A stretch of 44,488 nt of DNA from Hyphomicrobium sp. GTDB taxonomy: Bacteria > Pseudomonadota > Alphaproteobacteria > Rhizobiales > Hyphomicrobiaceae. Positions 26,990 to 37,078 of the stretch are shown piece by piece. The stretch covers positions 1-44,488 of the forward strand of contig NZ_JADZBI010000092.1 in NCBI RefSeq assembly GCF_020852195.1, given 5' to 3'. Below the pieces are notes generated by a model. The model had not been told where the DNA came from and made no database searches. It saw only the letters and a list, made by a program, of their open reading frames with translations. A program made the position numbers and the translations under genes. Within the stretch, counting starts at the first letter, position 1; every line of letters begins with the position of its first letter.

Positions 26990-28486
26990 ATGCCAACACC
27001 CGAGCCCCCTGAGAGCGTTTCGCCGACACCGCGCGCGCGGGGACGCCTCGCGTCCATCGCCGACGCGGCCACAGGGGCTTGGTACGCGTGTCCGTTCCGC
27101 TGGCAGATCCTTATCGCCATCACGCTGCTGACGCTGCTCACCGGCGCCATCGGCGGCATCCTCGCCGTGTTCGACTCGCGCACGCGCGCCGCCGTGGAGA
27201 TGCGCTCAAACGTCGAGCTCTGGCGCCACCACATCGCCGCGCAGGCCCGCGAGATCGACGGCCCGGCCGACCTCGCCCCCTTCTCCTGGCGGCTGGCGCA
27301 CGAGATGGCCCAGGTCCGCCACGTCTCGATCCGCGTGGTCGACGCCGAAGGCAATCCGCTGGCCGAGCCGCAGAACAGTCACGCGGTCGAGGCACACCAC
27401 GATCGCGAGGCCGCGCCGCAGTGGTTCATCGACCTTGCGAAGCCGGCGACGGAGGTCCAGAGCGTACCGATCACCGCCCAGGGAAAGCGCCTCGGCACGG
27501 TGCAGATCGAAGGCGAGCCCGACGACGAGATCGCCGAGGCCTGGGAGCTGCTGGTGCAGATGTCCGTGCTGTGGCTCGGCGGAACCGCCCTCATGATGCT
27601 GGGGCTCTATTTCGTGCTTGGTTTCGTGCTCGATCCGCTCGTCACACTCGCGGAGGGCATGCGCGAGCTCGAGGACGGCCACTACGGCCTGCGCATCGAG
27701 CCGCCCAAGGTGCGCGAACTCTCGGCCATCGTCACGAGCTTCAATACCCTTGCCCAGGCCCTCGACCAGGCCAACGCCGAGAACAGCCGGCTCTACCGCC
27801 AGCTCATCGCCGTGCAGGAGGACGAGCGCCGCCAGATCTCCCGCGACCTGCACGACGAGTTCGGCCCTTGCCTGTTCGGCATCACAGCAGGCACCGGCGC
27901 CATCGAGCGCCACGCCCGCGCGCTCCCCGAGCCTCAGGCCGCGCCCATCCTCTCCTGCGTCAACGACATCGCGCTCGTCTCCGACCGCCTGAAAAGCCTG
28001 ACGCGCTCGCTTCTGAACCGCCTGCGCCCGGTGGCACTCGGACGCGTCACGCTGACGGAGCTGATCTCCGATCTGATCGTCACCTTCAAGCGCCGCCATC
28101 CCGACACGCACTTCAAGAGCGATTTCGCCGATCTCCCCACCAGCTTCGGCGAGGACATCGACCTCACCCTCTATCGCTGCGTGCAGGAGGGCCTCACCAA
28201 CGCCATGCGCCACGGACGGCCCTCGCTCGTCTCCGTCGCCCTCGCCGTCGAGCAGACGCCGTCCGCCGCGCAGGTGAGGCTGCGCATTGGCGACGACGGC
28301 ATCGGCATCTCCGACAGCGCGGCGGTCGGCTTCGGTCTCTCCGGCATGCGCGAGCGCGTGCGCGCCCAGTCCGGCACGCTCGTCATCGAGCCCACGAGCG
28401 GCAGCGGAACCGAGCTCCTCGTCACGCTGCCCGTCCGCTCATCCGACAACGCCAAACCCGAGGCGCCCACACACACCGACCGCTGA
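26990..28486 (+). CDS. Sensor histidine kinase, NarX/MoxY type
   Basis: A 498-residue inner-membrane kinase from the ATG at 26990. A GTG at 26921 would add 23 residues, but it falls just after an AT-rich stretch (TATAAC near 26910) that looks like the promoter. Membrane segments are at about 38-61 and 188-214, enclosing a periplasmic sensor of about 125 residues. HAMP covers 215-266. The HisKA_3 dimerisation box is EDERRQISRDLHDEFG with phospho-accepting His288. The ATPase has GLTNAMRHG and GDDGIGISD. The closest look is to MoxY/UhpB-type kinases, some of which govern methanol oxidation. No response regulator is encoded on either side, so its partner lies elsewhere. Confidence 0.85.
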   Translation: MPTPEPPESVSPTPRARGRLASIADAATGAWYACPFRWQILIAITLLTLLTGAIGGILAVFDSRTRAAVEMRSNVELWRHHIAAQAREIDGPADLAPFSWRLAHEMAQVRHVSIRVVDAEGNPLAEPQNSHAVEAHHDREAAPQWFIDLAKPATEVQSVPITAQGKRLGTVQIEGEPDDEIAEAWELLVQMSVLWLGGTALMMLGLYFVLGFVLDPLVTLAEGMRELEDGHYGLRIEPPKVRELSAIVTSFNTLAQALDQANAENSRLYRQLIAVQEDERRQISRDLHDEFGPCLFGITAGTGAIERHARALPEPQAAPILSCVNDIALVSDRLKSLTRSLLNRLRPVALGRVTLTELISDLIVTFKRRHPDTHFKSDFADLPTSFGEDIDLTLYRCVQEGLTNAMRHGRPSLVSVALAVEQTPSAAQVRLRIGDDGIGISDSAAVGFGLSGMRERVRAQSGTLVIEPTSGSGTELLVTLPVRSSDNAKPEAPTHTDR

Positions 28487-28495
28487 GCGCACCCG

Positions 28496-29383
28496 CTATT
28501 GCACGCCGGCCCGCTCGCGCACATCCACGGAGACGGAGAGCGAATGGCGCCCGGAATCGAAGATCACGCCATCGATGGGCGACACGTCCGAATAGTCGCG
28601 TCCGAACGCGAGAGCGATGTGGTCGGTGTCGGCCCGCATCCCGTTCGTGGGGTCGAGGTCCTGCCAGCCGAATTCGTCTCCGCACCAGACCGACACCCAC
28701 GCATGCATGGCATCCGCCCCTTCGAGCCGCGGCATGCCGGGCAGCGGATGCGTGCGCAGGTAGCCGCTGACGTACGCCGCCGGCAGGCCGAACGACCGAA
28801 GGCAGCCGATCATGATATGCGCGAAGTCCTGGCACACGCCGCGCCGGGCGGCGAAGGCGGCACGCGCCGGCGTCATCACGTCGGTCGCCGTGGGATCATA
28901 GAGGAAGTCGGCCCGGATCTGCTGCATGAGATCGGTGGCAGCGGCGAGCACCGGGCGGCCGGGCCCGAAGTGCACCGCCGCATAGTCGAGGAACGCGGCA
29001 TCGAGCGGAACGTGGCGTGAGGGAAAGAGCTGGTGCACAGGCGAACGCGGCGCGAGCGAGACCATAGCCTGCGCCGCGGCCCGCACCGCCTCCCAAGGCG
29101 GCGTCGCCTCGGGTTCGGCGAGCAGCCCGCGGTTGAGATGCACCGTGAACCGGCTCTCCACCGTAAGCCCGTTGTGCGGCGTCTTGAGCGTGATGTGCGT
29201 CGTCGCGTTGCCGAAGAAATCGCGCGTCGCCGAAAACTCGCTCGGCGTGGGATCGATGAACATGTCGCGTGCGATGATGTCGATGCCCGGCTGCGAGAGC
29301 GGCATGAGCCTCAGCACGTGCGCCGCGAACGGCACGAAGGAGCCGTAGGTGTAGGACGTCGTCTGGCGGATGTCGAAGATCAT
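28496..29383 (-). CDS. Transglutaminase-like cysteine protease-fold protein
   Basis: A 295-residue protein with an N-terminal Bact_transglu_N beta domain (MIFDIRQTTSYTYGSFVPFA) and a transglutaminase core with the triad Cys184 (RRGVCQDFAH), His227 (DAMHAWVSV) and Asp244 (WQDLDPTNG). No signal peptide is seen, so it acts in the cytoplasm. It overlaps the ATP-grasp gene by 4 bp and is the last gene of a three-gene operon. By family knowledge, such proteins may cut or join amide bonds of a peptide made by the ATP-grasp partner; no biochemical role has been settled. Confidence 0.88.
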   Translation of the reverse strand: MIFDIRQTTSYTYGSFVPFAAHVLRLMPLSQPGIDIIARDMFIDPTPSEFSATRDFFGNATTHITLKTPHNGLTVESRFTVHLNRGLLAEPEATPPWEAVRAAAQAMVSLAPRSPVHQLFPSRHVPLDAAFLDYAAVHFGPGRPVLAAATDLMQQIRADFLYDPTATDVMTPARAAFAARRGVCQDFAHIMIGCLRSFGLPAAYVSGYLRTHPLPGMPRLEGADAMHAWVSVWCGDEFGWQDLDPTNGMRADTDHIALAFGRDYSDVSPIDGVIFDSGRHSLSVSVDVRERAGVQ

Positions 29384-31860
29384 GGGGAGCCGCCATCGGC
29401 GACGTGTGGATCGCGCACGCGGAAGAACGAGAACGAGATCTCGTCCGAGAGATGCATGAGTGCGTTCTCGATGCCGAGGATGTCCTCGCTCTCGATCTTC
29501 GCCGGATCGAAACCCGAGACGAGCGCGTGCAGCCTGTCGGCCACCACTACAGCCGGCGTGCGCCGCCGCTCCGGCGGCAGCACCGGCAGCGCCTGCGTGT
29601 GCACCTTGAGCTGCGCGAGCTGGAACGCGAGCGAGCGCGGATTGCTCTCGTCGAGCAGCACGAGGTCCATGACCGGAGCGAACGCCGCGCCGAACGGATA
29701 GCGCGAACGATAGGTGATCTGGCAGTCATTGAGCTCGAGCAGCAGGTCGAGCTCCTCGCGCGACCCTCCCTCCCGGCGCGCGAACTGGCGCGCGAAGCGG
29801 CACGTAGCGAGGCCGCGCTCGATCCTGAAACCGAGCTTGAAGAACCGCCAGCCGGCCACCCGGTTCATGGTCTCGAGCTGGAAGCCGGTGACGGCCGCGA
29901 TCGTGCGCAGCGCCTGGCGGGAGCGTTCGAACACGGCGACATCGGCCGTCTCGCGGTCGACCGCGGCATCAACGTGCGCCTGCAGATCCTCGAGCGCCCG
30001 CCACGCGTCGGGCGGAAACCGGTCGCGGATGCCGAGCCCGGCACGCCGCGCGGCCGCGACCAGCGCCGACACCGAGCCGTCGAGATCCGATTGCGCGAGC
30101 GCCGCCTGCGCAAAGAGCCCAGCCTCGCCGGGCACGGCGGGATGGTCCGCCGCCCCCCAGCGGAACAGCATCTCCGCGAGCGCCGCCACCGCCGCCGAGC
30201 CCTGCGCACGGTCCTCTGACGCGCGCGCGCAATAGCCCCGGATGAGCCGCAGCGTCGCTTCCGCACGCTCGACGTAACGGGCGAGCCAGAACAGGTTGTC
30301 GGCGGCACGGCTCGGCAGCACGCCCTCCCCCCGCCGCACCACGATCTCCATCTCGGATGGGAGCAGCGTGGTCTGCGGCACGGGACCGTCCGACATCACC
30401 CACACATCGGCCGAGCGCGCCCCGCGCTGCATCGACACGGCGCTTTGATCATGCTGCGGGCCGATCAGCGCGAAGCCGCCCGGCATCACCGTATAGCCGT
30501 CGGCGGTGGCGGCGACGAACACGCGGAACACGAACGGCTGCGGCTCGAGCCGCCCGTCGCGCCAGACCGGCGTCGTCGAGAGCGTGGCCGCTTCCTGCCC
30601 GACGAAATCGACGCCGCGCCGTGCGATCGCCGCCCGGAGCTGCGCACGCCGGGCGTCGTCGAGATCCGCCGTCACCCACGGGCCTCCCGGCGGAACGCCG
30701 CCATCCCGCGCAAAGGCCGGCGCGATCACGAGCGCGCCGAAGGCATCGAGCACCGCCGCGCGCTGCGCCTCGTCTCCGCACCACCACGTCGCGACATTGG
30801 GCAGCGCAAGGCGCTCCCCGATGAGGGGCTCCGCCAGCGCCGGCAGCGCGCCGAGCAGCGCCCGCGCTTCCGCGAGTCCGGAGCCGAGCGCGTTGGCGAG
30901 CGTCACGGTGCCGCGCCGCGCCACCCGCGCGAGCCCAGGCACGCCGAGCTTCGAGCGCGCGTTGAGCTCGAGAGGATCTGCGAAATCGCCGTCGATGCGC
31001 CGCAGCAGCACGCTGACCTTCCGCAGGCCGCCGACGGTCCTGAGGTGGACCTCTCCTCCGAGCACCATGAGGTCCATGCCCTCGACCAGCCGGAAGCCGA
31101 GATAGCGCGCGAGATAGGAGTGCTCAAAATAGGTCTCGTTGAGCGGGCCCGGCGTCAGCAGGCAGACGCCGGCATCGTCCACGGCCCGCTGGCGCGCGAG
31201 CTCGGCGCGCAGCGCGTCGAAGAAGGGAGCAAGACGCTGCACGTCGAAGGCCCGCACCACGTCAGACAGCGCCCGCGACAGCGCGATCCGGTTCTCGAGC
31301 GCGAAGCCGGCCCCCGACGGCGCCTGCGTGCGGTCGCGCAGCACCTGCCATTGCCCGCTCGGGCTGCGGCAGAGGTCGACGGCGTAGAAATGGAGCTGAC
31401 GCGGCGCGGGGCGGCCGGCCTGCACGAGCGGACGCAGGAAATCGGGGCTGCCCGCCATCAGCGCGGCCGGGACGCCGAGGCGCGCAAGCCTCTCGCCGCC
31501 GCTGTAGGCATCGGCGAGGAAGGCCTCGATCAGGCGCGCGCGCTGGATGACGCCCGCCTCGATCGCCACCCAGTCCTCGGACGAGATCAGGAGCGGCACA
31601 TGGCTGAGCGGCCACGGCCGCTCGCCGGCGGCGGGATCGTCGTACACCCGGTAGAAGACGCCCGACTCCTTGAGATAGCGGTCGGCCGCGCCAAACCGCT
31701 GCTGGAGAGCACCAGGCGCCTCGGCCGCAAGCCGGTCGACGAAGCCGGCCCAGTGCGGCCGCACCGCTCCGGTCTCATCGACCATCTCGTCATAGACGCC
31801 CGGCTGCGGTCGGTAGCCGTCGAGCAGCACCGCACGGCCGGCCGATACCCCCGGAGCCAT
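29380..31860 (-). CDS. Circularly permuted ATP-grasp fused to alpha-E domain
   Basis: An 826-residue fusion. Residues 1 to about 480 match the circularly permuted ATP-grasp family (DUF404/DUF407): YDEMVDETGAVRPHW, FLRPLVQAGRPAPRQLHFYA, LTPGPLNETYFEHSYLARYL, GFRLVEGMDLMV. From about 510 the alpha-E domain (DUF403) begins with LPSRAADNLFWLARYVERAE and stays helical to the end. In many bacteria these are two separate genes; here they are one. The start is the ATG at 31860, not a GTG six codons upstream. ATP-grasp enzymes join a carboxylate to an amine; substrates here are unknown. It is the middle gene of the operon, and a 150-bp repeat-bearing gap separates it from the upstream gene. Confidence 0.9.
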   Translation of the reverse strand: MAPGVSAGRAVLLDGYRPQPGVYDEMVDETGAVRPHWAGFVDRLAAEAPGALQQRFGAADRYLKESGVFYRVYDDPAAGERPWPLSHVPLLISSEDWVAIEAGVIQRARLIEAFLADAYSGGERLARLGVPAALMAGSPDFLRPLVQAGRPAPRQLHFYAVDLCRSPSGQWQVLRDRTQAPSGAGFALENRIALSRALSDVVRAFDVQRLAPFFDALRAELARQRAVDDAGVCLLTPGPLNETYFEHSYLARYLGFRLVEGMDLMVLGGEVHLRTVGGLRKVSVLLRRIDGDFADPLELNARSKLGVPGLARVARRGTVTLANALGSGLAEARALLGALPALAEPLIGERLALPNVATWWCGDEAQRAAVLDAFGALVIAPAFARDGGVPPGGPWVTADLDDARRAQLRAAIARRGVDFVGQEAATLSTTPVWRDGRLEPQPFVFRVFVAATADGYTVMPGGFALIGPQHDQSAVSMQRGARSADVWVMSDGPVPQTTLLPSEMEIVVRRGEGVLPSRAADNLFWLARYVERAEATLRLIRGYCARASEDRAQGSAAVAALAEMLFRWGAADHPAVPGEAGLFAQAALAQSDLDGSVSALVAAARRAGLGIRDRFPPDAWRALEDLQAHVDAAVDRETADVAVFERSRQALRTIAAVTGFQLETMNRVAGWRFFKLGFRIERGLATCRFARQFARREGGSREELDLLLELNDCQITYRSRYPFGAAFAPVMDLVLLDESNPRSLAFQLAQLKVHTQALPVLPPERRRTPAVVVADRLHALVSGFDPAKIESEDILGIENALMHLSDEISFSFFRVRDPHVADGGSP

Positions 31861-31890
31861 GGCCGCCTCAAACGTCACAGCACGCCCGCC

Positions 31891-31993
31891 AGTCCCCTCC
31901 GCCCTTGCGGGGAAGAGTTATAGGAGGGGAGGATTCCAGAACGCCGGCCGGGATTCCCCCACCCTTTGCCCCTCCCCACAAGGAGGAGGGGGA
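31891..31993. repeat. Intergenic palindromic repeat, second type
   Basis: CCCCTCCGCCCTTGCGGGG, then GGAGGGGAGGATTCCAGAAC and CGGCCGGGATTCCCC, then CCCTCCCC and GGAGGAGGGGG fill the gap between the two large genes of the operon. A version of the first 57 bases recurs inside the acyl-CoA synthetase coding sequence at 42141-42196. Confidence 0.7.
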
Positions 31994-32010
31994 AACCACC
32001 AAGCCTCGTC

Positions 32011-35000
32011 TCATCCCGGCGCCCGCCTGAGATCGAGCGTCGCCGGATACTCGTCGTTGCGCTCAGAGGGAGGCACCGTCACGAGACCCGGCGTATGGCC
32101 ATGGTCCTGGAAGCGCGCCAGGCGCCGCGCCTCGGCCTCGTAGGTGTTGACCGGGAACGTCTCGTAGTTGCGCCCGCCCGGATGCGCGACATGGTACACA
32201 CAGCCGCCGAGCGAGCGGTGGCTCCAGGTGTCGATGACGTCGAACGTCAGCGGCGCGTGCACGGGCAGCGTCGCATGCAGCCCCGAAGCCGGCTGCCACG
32301 CCTTGAAGCGCACACCCGCCACGAACTCGCCCGACCGCCCTGTCGAGGTGAGCGGAACGTTGCGCCCGTTGCAGGCGAGCACGTGCCGGCGCGGGTTGAA
32401 CCCGTCCGCCTTCACCTGCAGCCGCTCCACCGATGAATCCACGTAACGCACCGTCCCCCCGGACGATCCTTCCTCGCCCATCACATGCCAGGGCTCGAGC
32501 GCCTGCCGGAGCTCAAGCTTGACGCCCCCATGCTCGACGCTGCCGTAGAACGGGAAGCGGAACTCGCGCTGCGCCTCGAACCACTCGGCCTTGAAAGCGT
32601 AGCCCGCCCGGCCGAGCTGGTCGAGCACATCCATGAGGTCCGCCCACACGAAGTGCTCGAGCATGAAGCGGTCGTGCAACGCCGTGCCCCAGCGCACGAG
32701 CTCGCCCTCCTCCGGCTCTGTCCAGAACTTGGCGATCAGCGCGCGGATAAGGAGCTGCTGCGCCAGGCTCATGCGGTAGTCCGGCGGCATCTCGAACGAG
32801 CGGAACTCGATCAGCCCGAGCCGCCCGGCCGTGCCGTCAGGCGAGTAGAGCTTGTCGATGCAGATCTCGCTGCGGTGCGTGTTGCCGGAGGAATCGACGA
32901 GTAGGTTGCGCAGCAGCCGGTCGAGCAGCCACGGCGGGGTCGGCGTACTCGAGCCCGGCGGCGGGATGAGCCCGAGCGCGATCTCGAGCTCGTAGAGGCT
33001 CTCGTGGCGGCTCTCGTCCACGCGCGGCGCCTGGCTGGTGGGGCCGATGAACAGCCCCGAGAAGAGGTAGGAGAGCGACGGATGCCGCTGCCAGAAGACG
33101 ATGAGGCTCTTGAGCAGGTCCGGCCGCCTCAGGAACGGGCTCTGCCAGGGCGTCGGCCCGCCGACCACCACGTGGTTGCCGCCCCCGGTGCCAGTGTGGC
33201 GGCCATCGACCATAAACTTGTCGGTGCCGAGCCGCGACAGGCGCCCCTCCTGGTAGATGGCCTCCGTCGTCGCCACGCAGTCGCGCCAAGTGGCCGCGGG
33301 GTGGATGTTGACCTCGATCACGCCGGGATCGGGCGTGACCTTGATGACGTTGAGCCGATGGTCGGGCGGCGGCACGTAGCCCTCGATGTGCACGGGCAGA
33401 CCGAGATCCTCGGCGGTGGCCTCGACCGCCGTCAGCAGCTCGAGATAGTCGTCGAGCGATCCGAGCGGCGGCATGAACACGCAGAGCTTGCCTTCGCGCA
33501 GCTCGACCGCCATCGCCGTGCGCACCGAGGCACCCTGGATGTCGTGTGGCAGCGGATGGGACTGTCGGTAGGGATTGTCGCCGACGCGCCGGTAGACCTG
33601 CATCATGTCGTCCGGATCCGGCAGCTCGCCGCGCTCCGCGAACGGGTCGTCGGCGACGATGTGCGGCACGGCCTGCGGCGGCAGCCAAGGCAGTCCCTGG
33701 AGCGGCAGCCGGAGCCCAAGCGGGCTGTCGCCCGGCACCAGGAACAGGTGCTGCCGGCGCAGCTTCCACGTCTCGCTCATCCAGCCCGTGCCGGCGCGCG
33801 ACTGCCACCTCTGGATCGGCAGCACGAAGCCCGACGCCGTGCTGAGGCCGCGCTCGAACACGCGCGCGATGCGCGCCCGCTCCTCCTTGTCCTCGAGCTT
33901 GCTGTCGAGCGGATCGACATTCACCGGAAGCTGCGCCTCCTTGACGATCCAATGTGCCGGATCCTCGTAGGCGGCCATGACATGATCGCCGCCGACGCCA
34001 AGCCGGTCGGCGATACCCTCCGCGAACGCCTTCGCGCCCTCGACGTCGGTCGGCGCAAGATAGCCCTCGCGTGCGACGAGCGAATCGTTGCGCCAGATCG
34101 GCTTGCCGTCGCGGCGCCAGTAGAGCGCGAACGTCCACCGCGGGAGGCTCTCGCCTGGATACCACTTGCCTTGCCCGTAGTGGAGGAAGCCGCCCGGCGC
34201 GAAGCGCGCGCGCAGCCGCCGGATCAGGTCGTCGGCCCGCGCGCGCTTGGTGGGACCGACCGCGGCCGTGTTCCATTCGGCGGATTGATAGTCGTCGATG
34301 GAGACGAAGGTCGGCTCGCCGCCCATGGTGAGCCCGACGCCTTGGACGGAAAGATCGCTGTCGACCGCGTCGCCGAGCTTGAGCAGCGCCTCCCACGCGT
34401 CGTCCGAGAACGGCAGCGTCACGCGCGGCTTCTCGGCGACGCGGTCCACCTTCATGTCGAAGGAGAACTCCACCTCCGCGTGATCGACCGTGCCGCTGAT
34501 CGGCGAGGCCGTCCGGTAGTGCGGCGTCGCCGCCAGCGGGATGTGCCCCTCGCCGCAGAAGAGGCCCGACGTCGGATCGAGCCCGATCCACCCTGCGCCC
34601 GGCAGATAGACCTCGGTCCAGGCGTGCAGGTCCGTGAAGTCGTGCTCGGCACCCGAAGGACCGTCGAGCGACTTGATGTCGGGCTTGAGCTGGATCAGGT
34701 AGCCCGAGACGAAGCGCGCGGCGAGCCCGAGATGGCGCAGCACATGCACGAGCAGCCACGCTGAATCGCGGCAGGATCCCGAGCCGAGCTTGAGCGTCTC
34801 CTCCGGCGCCTGCACACCGGGCTCCATGCGGATCAGATAGCTGACGTCGCGGTTGATGCGTGCGTTAAGCGCCACCAGGAAGTCGACGGTGCGCTCCTCC
34901 TCGCGCGGCACGCTTTCGATGAGCTGCGTCAGCAACGGCCCCGCTGGCTCCGTCACGAGATAGGGCGCGAGATCGACAGAGAGCTCGTTCGAGTACGTGA

Positions 35001-35310
35001 ACGGAAAGGTCTCCGCATAGCCCTCGACGAAGAAGTCGAACGGATTGACGATCGCCATCTCCGCCAGGAGATCGACGGTGACGCTGTATTCCGTGGTCTT
35101 CTCCGGGAACACGTAGCGCGCGAGCCAGTTGCCGTGCGGATCCTGCTGCCAGTTCACGAAGTGGTTGGTGGGCTCGACCTTGAGCGAATAGCTCGGGATG
35201 CGCACTCGGCAGTGGGCGGCCGGCCTCAGCCGGATGACCTGGGGACCGAGCGCCACGGGACGGTCGTAGACGTAGCGGGTGACGTGGTGGAGGCTGGTGA
35301 TAATCCCCAT
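32011..35310 (-). CDS. Large transglutaminase-DUF2126 protein
   Basis: A 1099-residue protein starting [20 protein letters not shown] at ATG 35310; 35 further residues upstream are open but do not look like the family. Residues 1-90 are Bact_transglu_N. The transglutaminase core has Cys180 ([12 protein letters not shown]), His229 ([10 protein letters not shown]) and Asp245 ([10 protein letters not shown]). From about residue 300 the DUF2126 region follows ([22 protein letters not shown], shortened: [10 protein letters not shown]), with a [17 protein letters not shown] stretch that looks like a nucleotide or metal loop and [12 protein letters not shown] near the end. DUF2126 has been linked to amidoligase-like chemistry. 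It is the first gene of the operon and is divergent from phaZ. Target unknown. Confidence 0.9.
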   Translation of the reverse strand: MGIITSLHHVTRYVYDRPVALGPQVIRLRPAAHCRVRIPSYSLKVEPTNHFVNWQQDPHGNWLARYVFPEKTTEYSVTVDLLAEMAIVNPFDFFVEGYAETFPFTYSNELSVDLAPYLVTEPAGPLLTQLIESVPREEERTVDFLVALNARINRDVSYLIRMEPGVQAPEETLKLGSGSCRDSAWLLVHVLRHLGLAARFVSGYLIQLKPDIKSLDGPSGAEHDFTDLHAWTEVYLPGAGWIGLDPTSGLFCGEGHIPLAATPHYRTASPISGTVDHAEVEFSFDMKVDRVAEKPRVTLPFSDDAWEALLKLGDAVDSDLSVQGVGLTMGGEPTFVSIDDYQSAEWNTAAVGPTKRARADDLIRRLRARFAPGGFLHYGQGKWYPGESLPRWTFALYWRRDGKPIWRNDSLVAREGYLAPTDVEGAKAFAEGIADRLGVGGDHVMAAYEDPAHWIVKEAQLPVNVDPLDSKLEDKEERARIARVFERGLSTASGFVLPIQRWQSRAGTGWMSETWKLRRQHLFLVPGDSPLGLRLPLQGLPWLPPQAVPHIVADDPFAERGELPDPDDMMQVYRRVGDNPYRQSHPLPHDIQGASVRTAMAVELREGKLCVFMPPLGSLDDYLELLTAVEATAEDLGLPVHIEGYVPPPDHRLNVIKVTPDPGVIEVNIHPAATWRDCVATTEAIYQEGRLSRLGTDKFMVDGRHTGTGGGNHVVVGGPTPWQSPFLRRPDLLKSLIVFWQRHPSLSYLFSGLFIGPTSQAPRVDESRHESLYELEIALGLIPPPGSSTPTPPWLLDRLLRNLLVDSSGNTHRSEICIDKLYSPDGTAGRLGLIEFRSFEMPPDYRMSLAQQLLIRALIAKFWTEPEEGELVRWGTALHDRFMLEHFVWADLMDVLDQLGRAGYAFKAEWFEAQREFRFPFYGSVEHGGVKLELRQALEPWHVMGEEGSSGGTVRYVDSSVERLQVKADGFNPRRHVLACNGRNVPLTSTGRSGEFVAGVRFKAWQPASGLHATLPVHAPLTFDVIDTWSHRSLGGCVYHVAHPGGRNYETFPVNTYEAEARRLARFQDHGHTPGLVTVPPSERNDEYPATLDLRRAPG

Positions 35311-35383
35311 ACTCGGCGCGAACCTCGAACGGTGACGGGCGGGGGAGGCACACCAGACGCTGTGCGAAGGCCCTGCCCGCGTT

Positions 35384-35394
35384 TTGCACTGCAA
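35384..35394. promoter_or_regulatory. Possible PhaR-type site upstream of phaZ
   Basis: TTGCA-C-TGCAA is a perfect palindrome around one base, 190 bp before phaZ in the 262-bp divergent gap. TGC/GCA palindromes are the known targets of PhaR regulators of PHB metabolism. More TGC/GCA triplets follow (35398-35415). The rest of the gap has no gene and no clear promoter. Confidence 0.35.
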
Positions 35395-35572
35395 CGATGC
35401 TGCCTTGCGAGGCAATTGCCGGTCAAGCCGTGAACTCTGGGCAGATCGCTCAAAGTTTAGTCACATTCCTGCCTGCGCTAACGTCAATTACGACAATTCT
35501 GAGACGGAAAGCTTGACGGCGCGAGGCGCTCCTGCTGCAGTGCACGCGAGCACCCGCGGGAGGGCGAGGTTA

Positions 35573-36928
35573 ATGCACTATTACACCTACGAACTGGCGC
35601 ACGCACTTTTGCACCCGGTCCGCCTCATGACGCGCGCCGTCAAGGCCCAGATCGAGACACCGCTCAATCCCTTCGCCTCGACCGAGTTCGCCAAGAACAT
35701 CGCCGCCGCCTGCGAGGTGTTCGAGGGCATGACGCGCCGCTACGGCAAGCCAGAGTTCGGCATCAAAGAGACCAAGGTCCACGGCCTCACCGTCCCGGTG
35801 CGCGAGGAGATCGTTCTCAAGAAGACCTTCTGCAACCTCCTGCACTTCGACCGCGACGAGACCGTCGTCGGCAAGCGGTACGACCCGAAGGTGCTCATCA
35901 TCGCGCCGATGTCGGGCCACTACGCGACGCTCCTGCGCAGCACCGTCCAGGAGATGATCAAGGAGCACAACACCTACATCACCGACTGGGCCGACGCGCG
36001 CGACGTGCCGCTCTACGAGGGCAACTTCGACCTAGACGACTTCATCGACTACATTATCGAGTTCATCCAGTTCCTGGGTCCCAACACGCATGTGATCGCC
36101 GTCTGCCAGCCGGCGGTGCCGGCGCTGGCCGCCGCCGCCGTCATGGCCGCCAACGACGATCCGGCTCAGCCGGCCTCCATGACGCTGATGGGTGGACCCA
36201 TCGACACCCGGCGCAACCCGACGAAGGTCAACAAGCTCGCCGAGGAGAAGCCGATCTCCTGGTTCGAGCGCAGCGTTATCAACTACGTGCCGTTCCCCAA
36301 CGCGGGCTTCGGGCGGCGGGTCTATCCGGGCTTCATCCAGCTCACCGGCTTCATGACCATGAATTTGGAGCGCCACACGCAGGCGCACGTAAAGCTGTTC
36401 GAGAACCTGGTCAAGGGGGACTGCGACTCGGTCAACGCCCACAAGACGTTCTACGAAGAATATCTGGCCGTCATGGATCTCCCCGCGGAGTTCTACCTGC
36501 AGACGGTCAAGTCCGTGTTCCAGGACCACGTGCTGCCGAAGGGCGAGATGATGCATCGCGGCAAGCGCGTCGACTGCTCCGCCATCCGCAAGACGGCGTT
36601 GATGACCGTCGAAGGCGAGCGCGACGACATCTGCGGCCTCGGCCAGACGGAAGCCGCCCACGATCTCTGCACCAACGTGCCCGTCGACGAGCACTATTAT
36701 TACGTCCAGCCCGGCGTCGGCCACTACGGCGTCTTCAGCGGCACGCGCTGGCGCACCGAGATCCAGCCGCGCATCCGCGAGATGATTCGCACCGTCCAGT
36801 TCAAGCGCCGCGCTGGCAGCGACGAGACCAGGATGCCGCTACCCTACCGCTCGCTGCACCCTACGCGCGAGAACATCGTCGACTGGCGCACGCCGAACGG
36901 CGCCGCCCCGAACGGTTCCGCAAGCTGA
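35573..36928 (+). CDS. phaZ: Intracellular poly(3-hydroxybutyrate) depolymerase PhaZ
   Basis: A 451-residue alpha/beta-hydrolase that breaks down stored PHB granules. The start MHYYTYELAHALLHPVR at ATG 35573 matches the family, and a longer open frame upstream is ignored. The nucleophile is Cys178 in IAVCQPAVPALAAA, which replaces serine in intracellular depolymerases of this type. MTLMGGPIDTRRNPTKVN and the late GVGHYGVFSGTRWR with the catalytic His are also present. No signal peptide, consistent with action on cytoplasmic granules. No PHB synthase or phasin gene is adjacent. Confidence 0.93.
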   Translation: MHYYTYELAHALLHPVRLMTRAVKAQIETPLNPFASTEFAKNIAAACEVFEGMTRRYGKPEFGIKETKVHGLTVPVREEIVLKKTFCNLLHFDRDETVVGKRYDPKVLIIAPMSGHYATLLRSTVQEMIKEHNTYITDWADARDVPLYEGNFDLDDFIDYIIEFIQFLGPNTHVIAVCQPAVPALAAAAVMAANDDPAQPASMTLMGGPIDTRRNPTKVNKLAEEKPISWFERSVINYVPFPNAGFGRRVYPGFIQLTGFMTMNLERHTQAHVKLFENLVKGDCDSVNAHKTFYEEYLAVMDLPAEFYLQTVKSVFQDHVLPKGEMMHRGKRVDCSAIRKTALMTVEGERDDICGLGQTEAAHDLCTNVPVDEHYYYVQPGVGHYGVFSGTRWRTEIQPRIREMIRTVQFKRRAGSDETRMPLPYRSLHPTRENIVDWRTPNGAAPNGSAS

Positions 36929-37005
36929 CGCGAGCCGTCCCTGCCCTGCCTTCCGCGCTTCCGCTCGCACGCGATCGCCGATCGTTTTCGGATGTAGGGA
37001 GCACG

Positions 37006-37033
37006 TTGACTCTGACCGTTCTCAAACTAGAGT
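37006..37033 (+). promoter_or_regulatory. Candidate promoter of the malyl-CoA lyase-like gene
   Basis: TTGACT at 37006-37011, 16 bases, then TAGAGT at 37028-37033, 45 bp before the ATG. It is a fair match to the housekeeping consensus for an alphaproteobacterium. Nothing else is seen in the 150-bp gap after phaZ. Confidence 0.4.
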
Positions 37034-37078
37034 GCGCCGCGATCCCATCCCATCCGCATCCAGACTAAGGGTCTCCCC

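Noticed and set aside
33004-34764. A 586-codon plus-strand frame, and similar ones at 30445-31923 and 39649-41718 (minus)
   Set aside because: All are shadows of the DUF2126, ATP-grasp and YejA-like genes; their translations are Arg/Ala/Gly-rich with no family motif.
35384-35572. N-terminal extension of PhaZ
   Set aside because: The extra 63 residues do not look like the family, and MHYYTYELAH at 35573 is the conserved beginning with a ribosome site just upstream.
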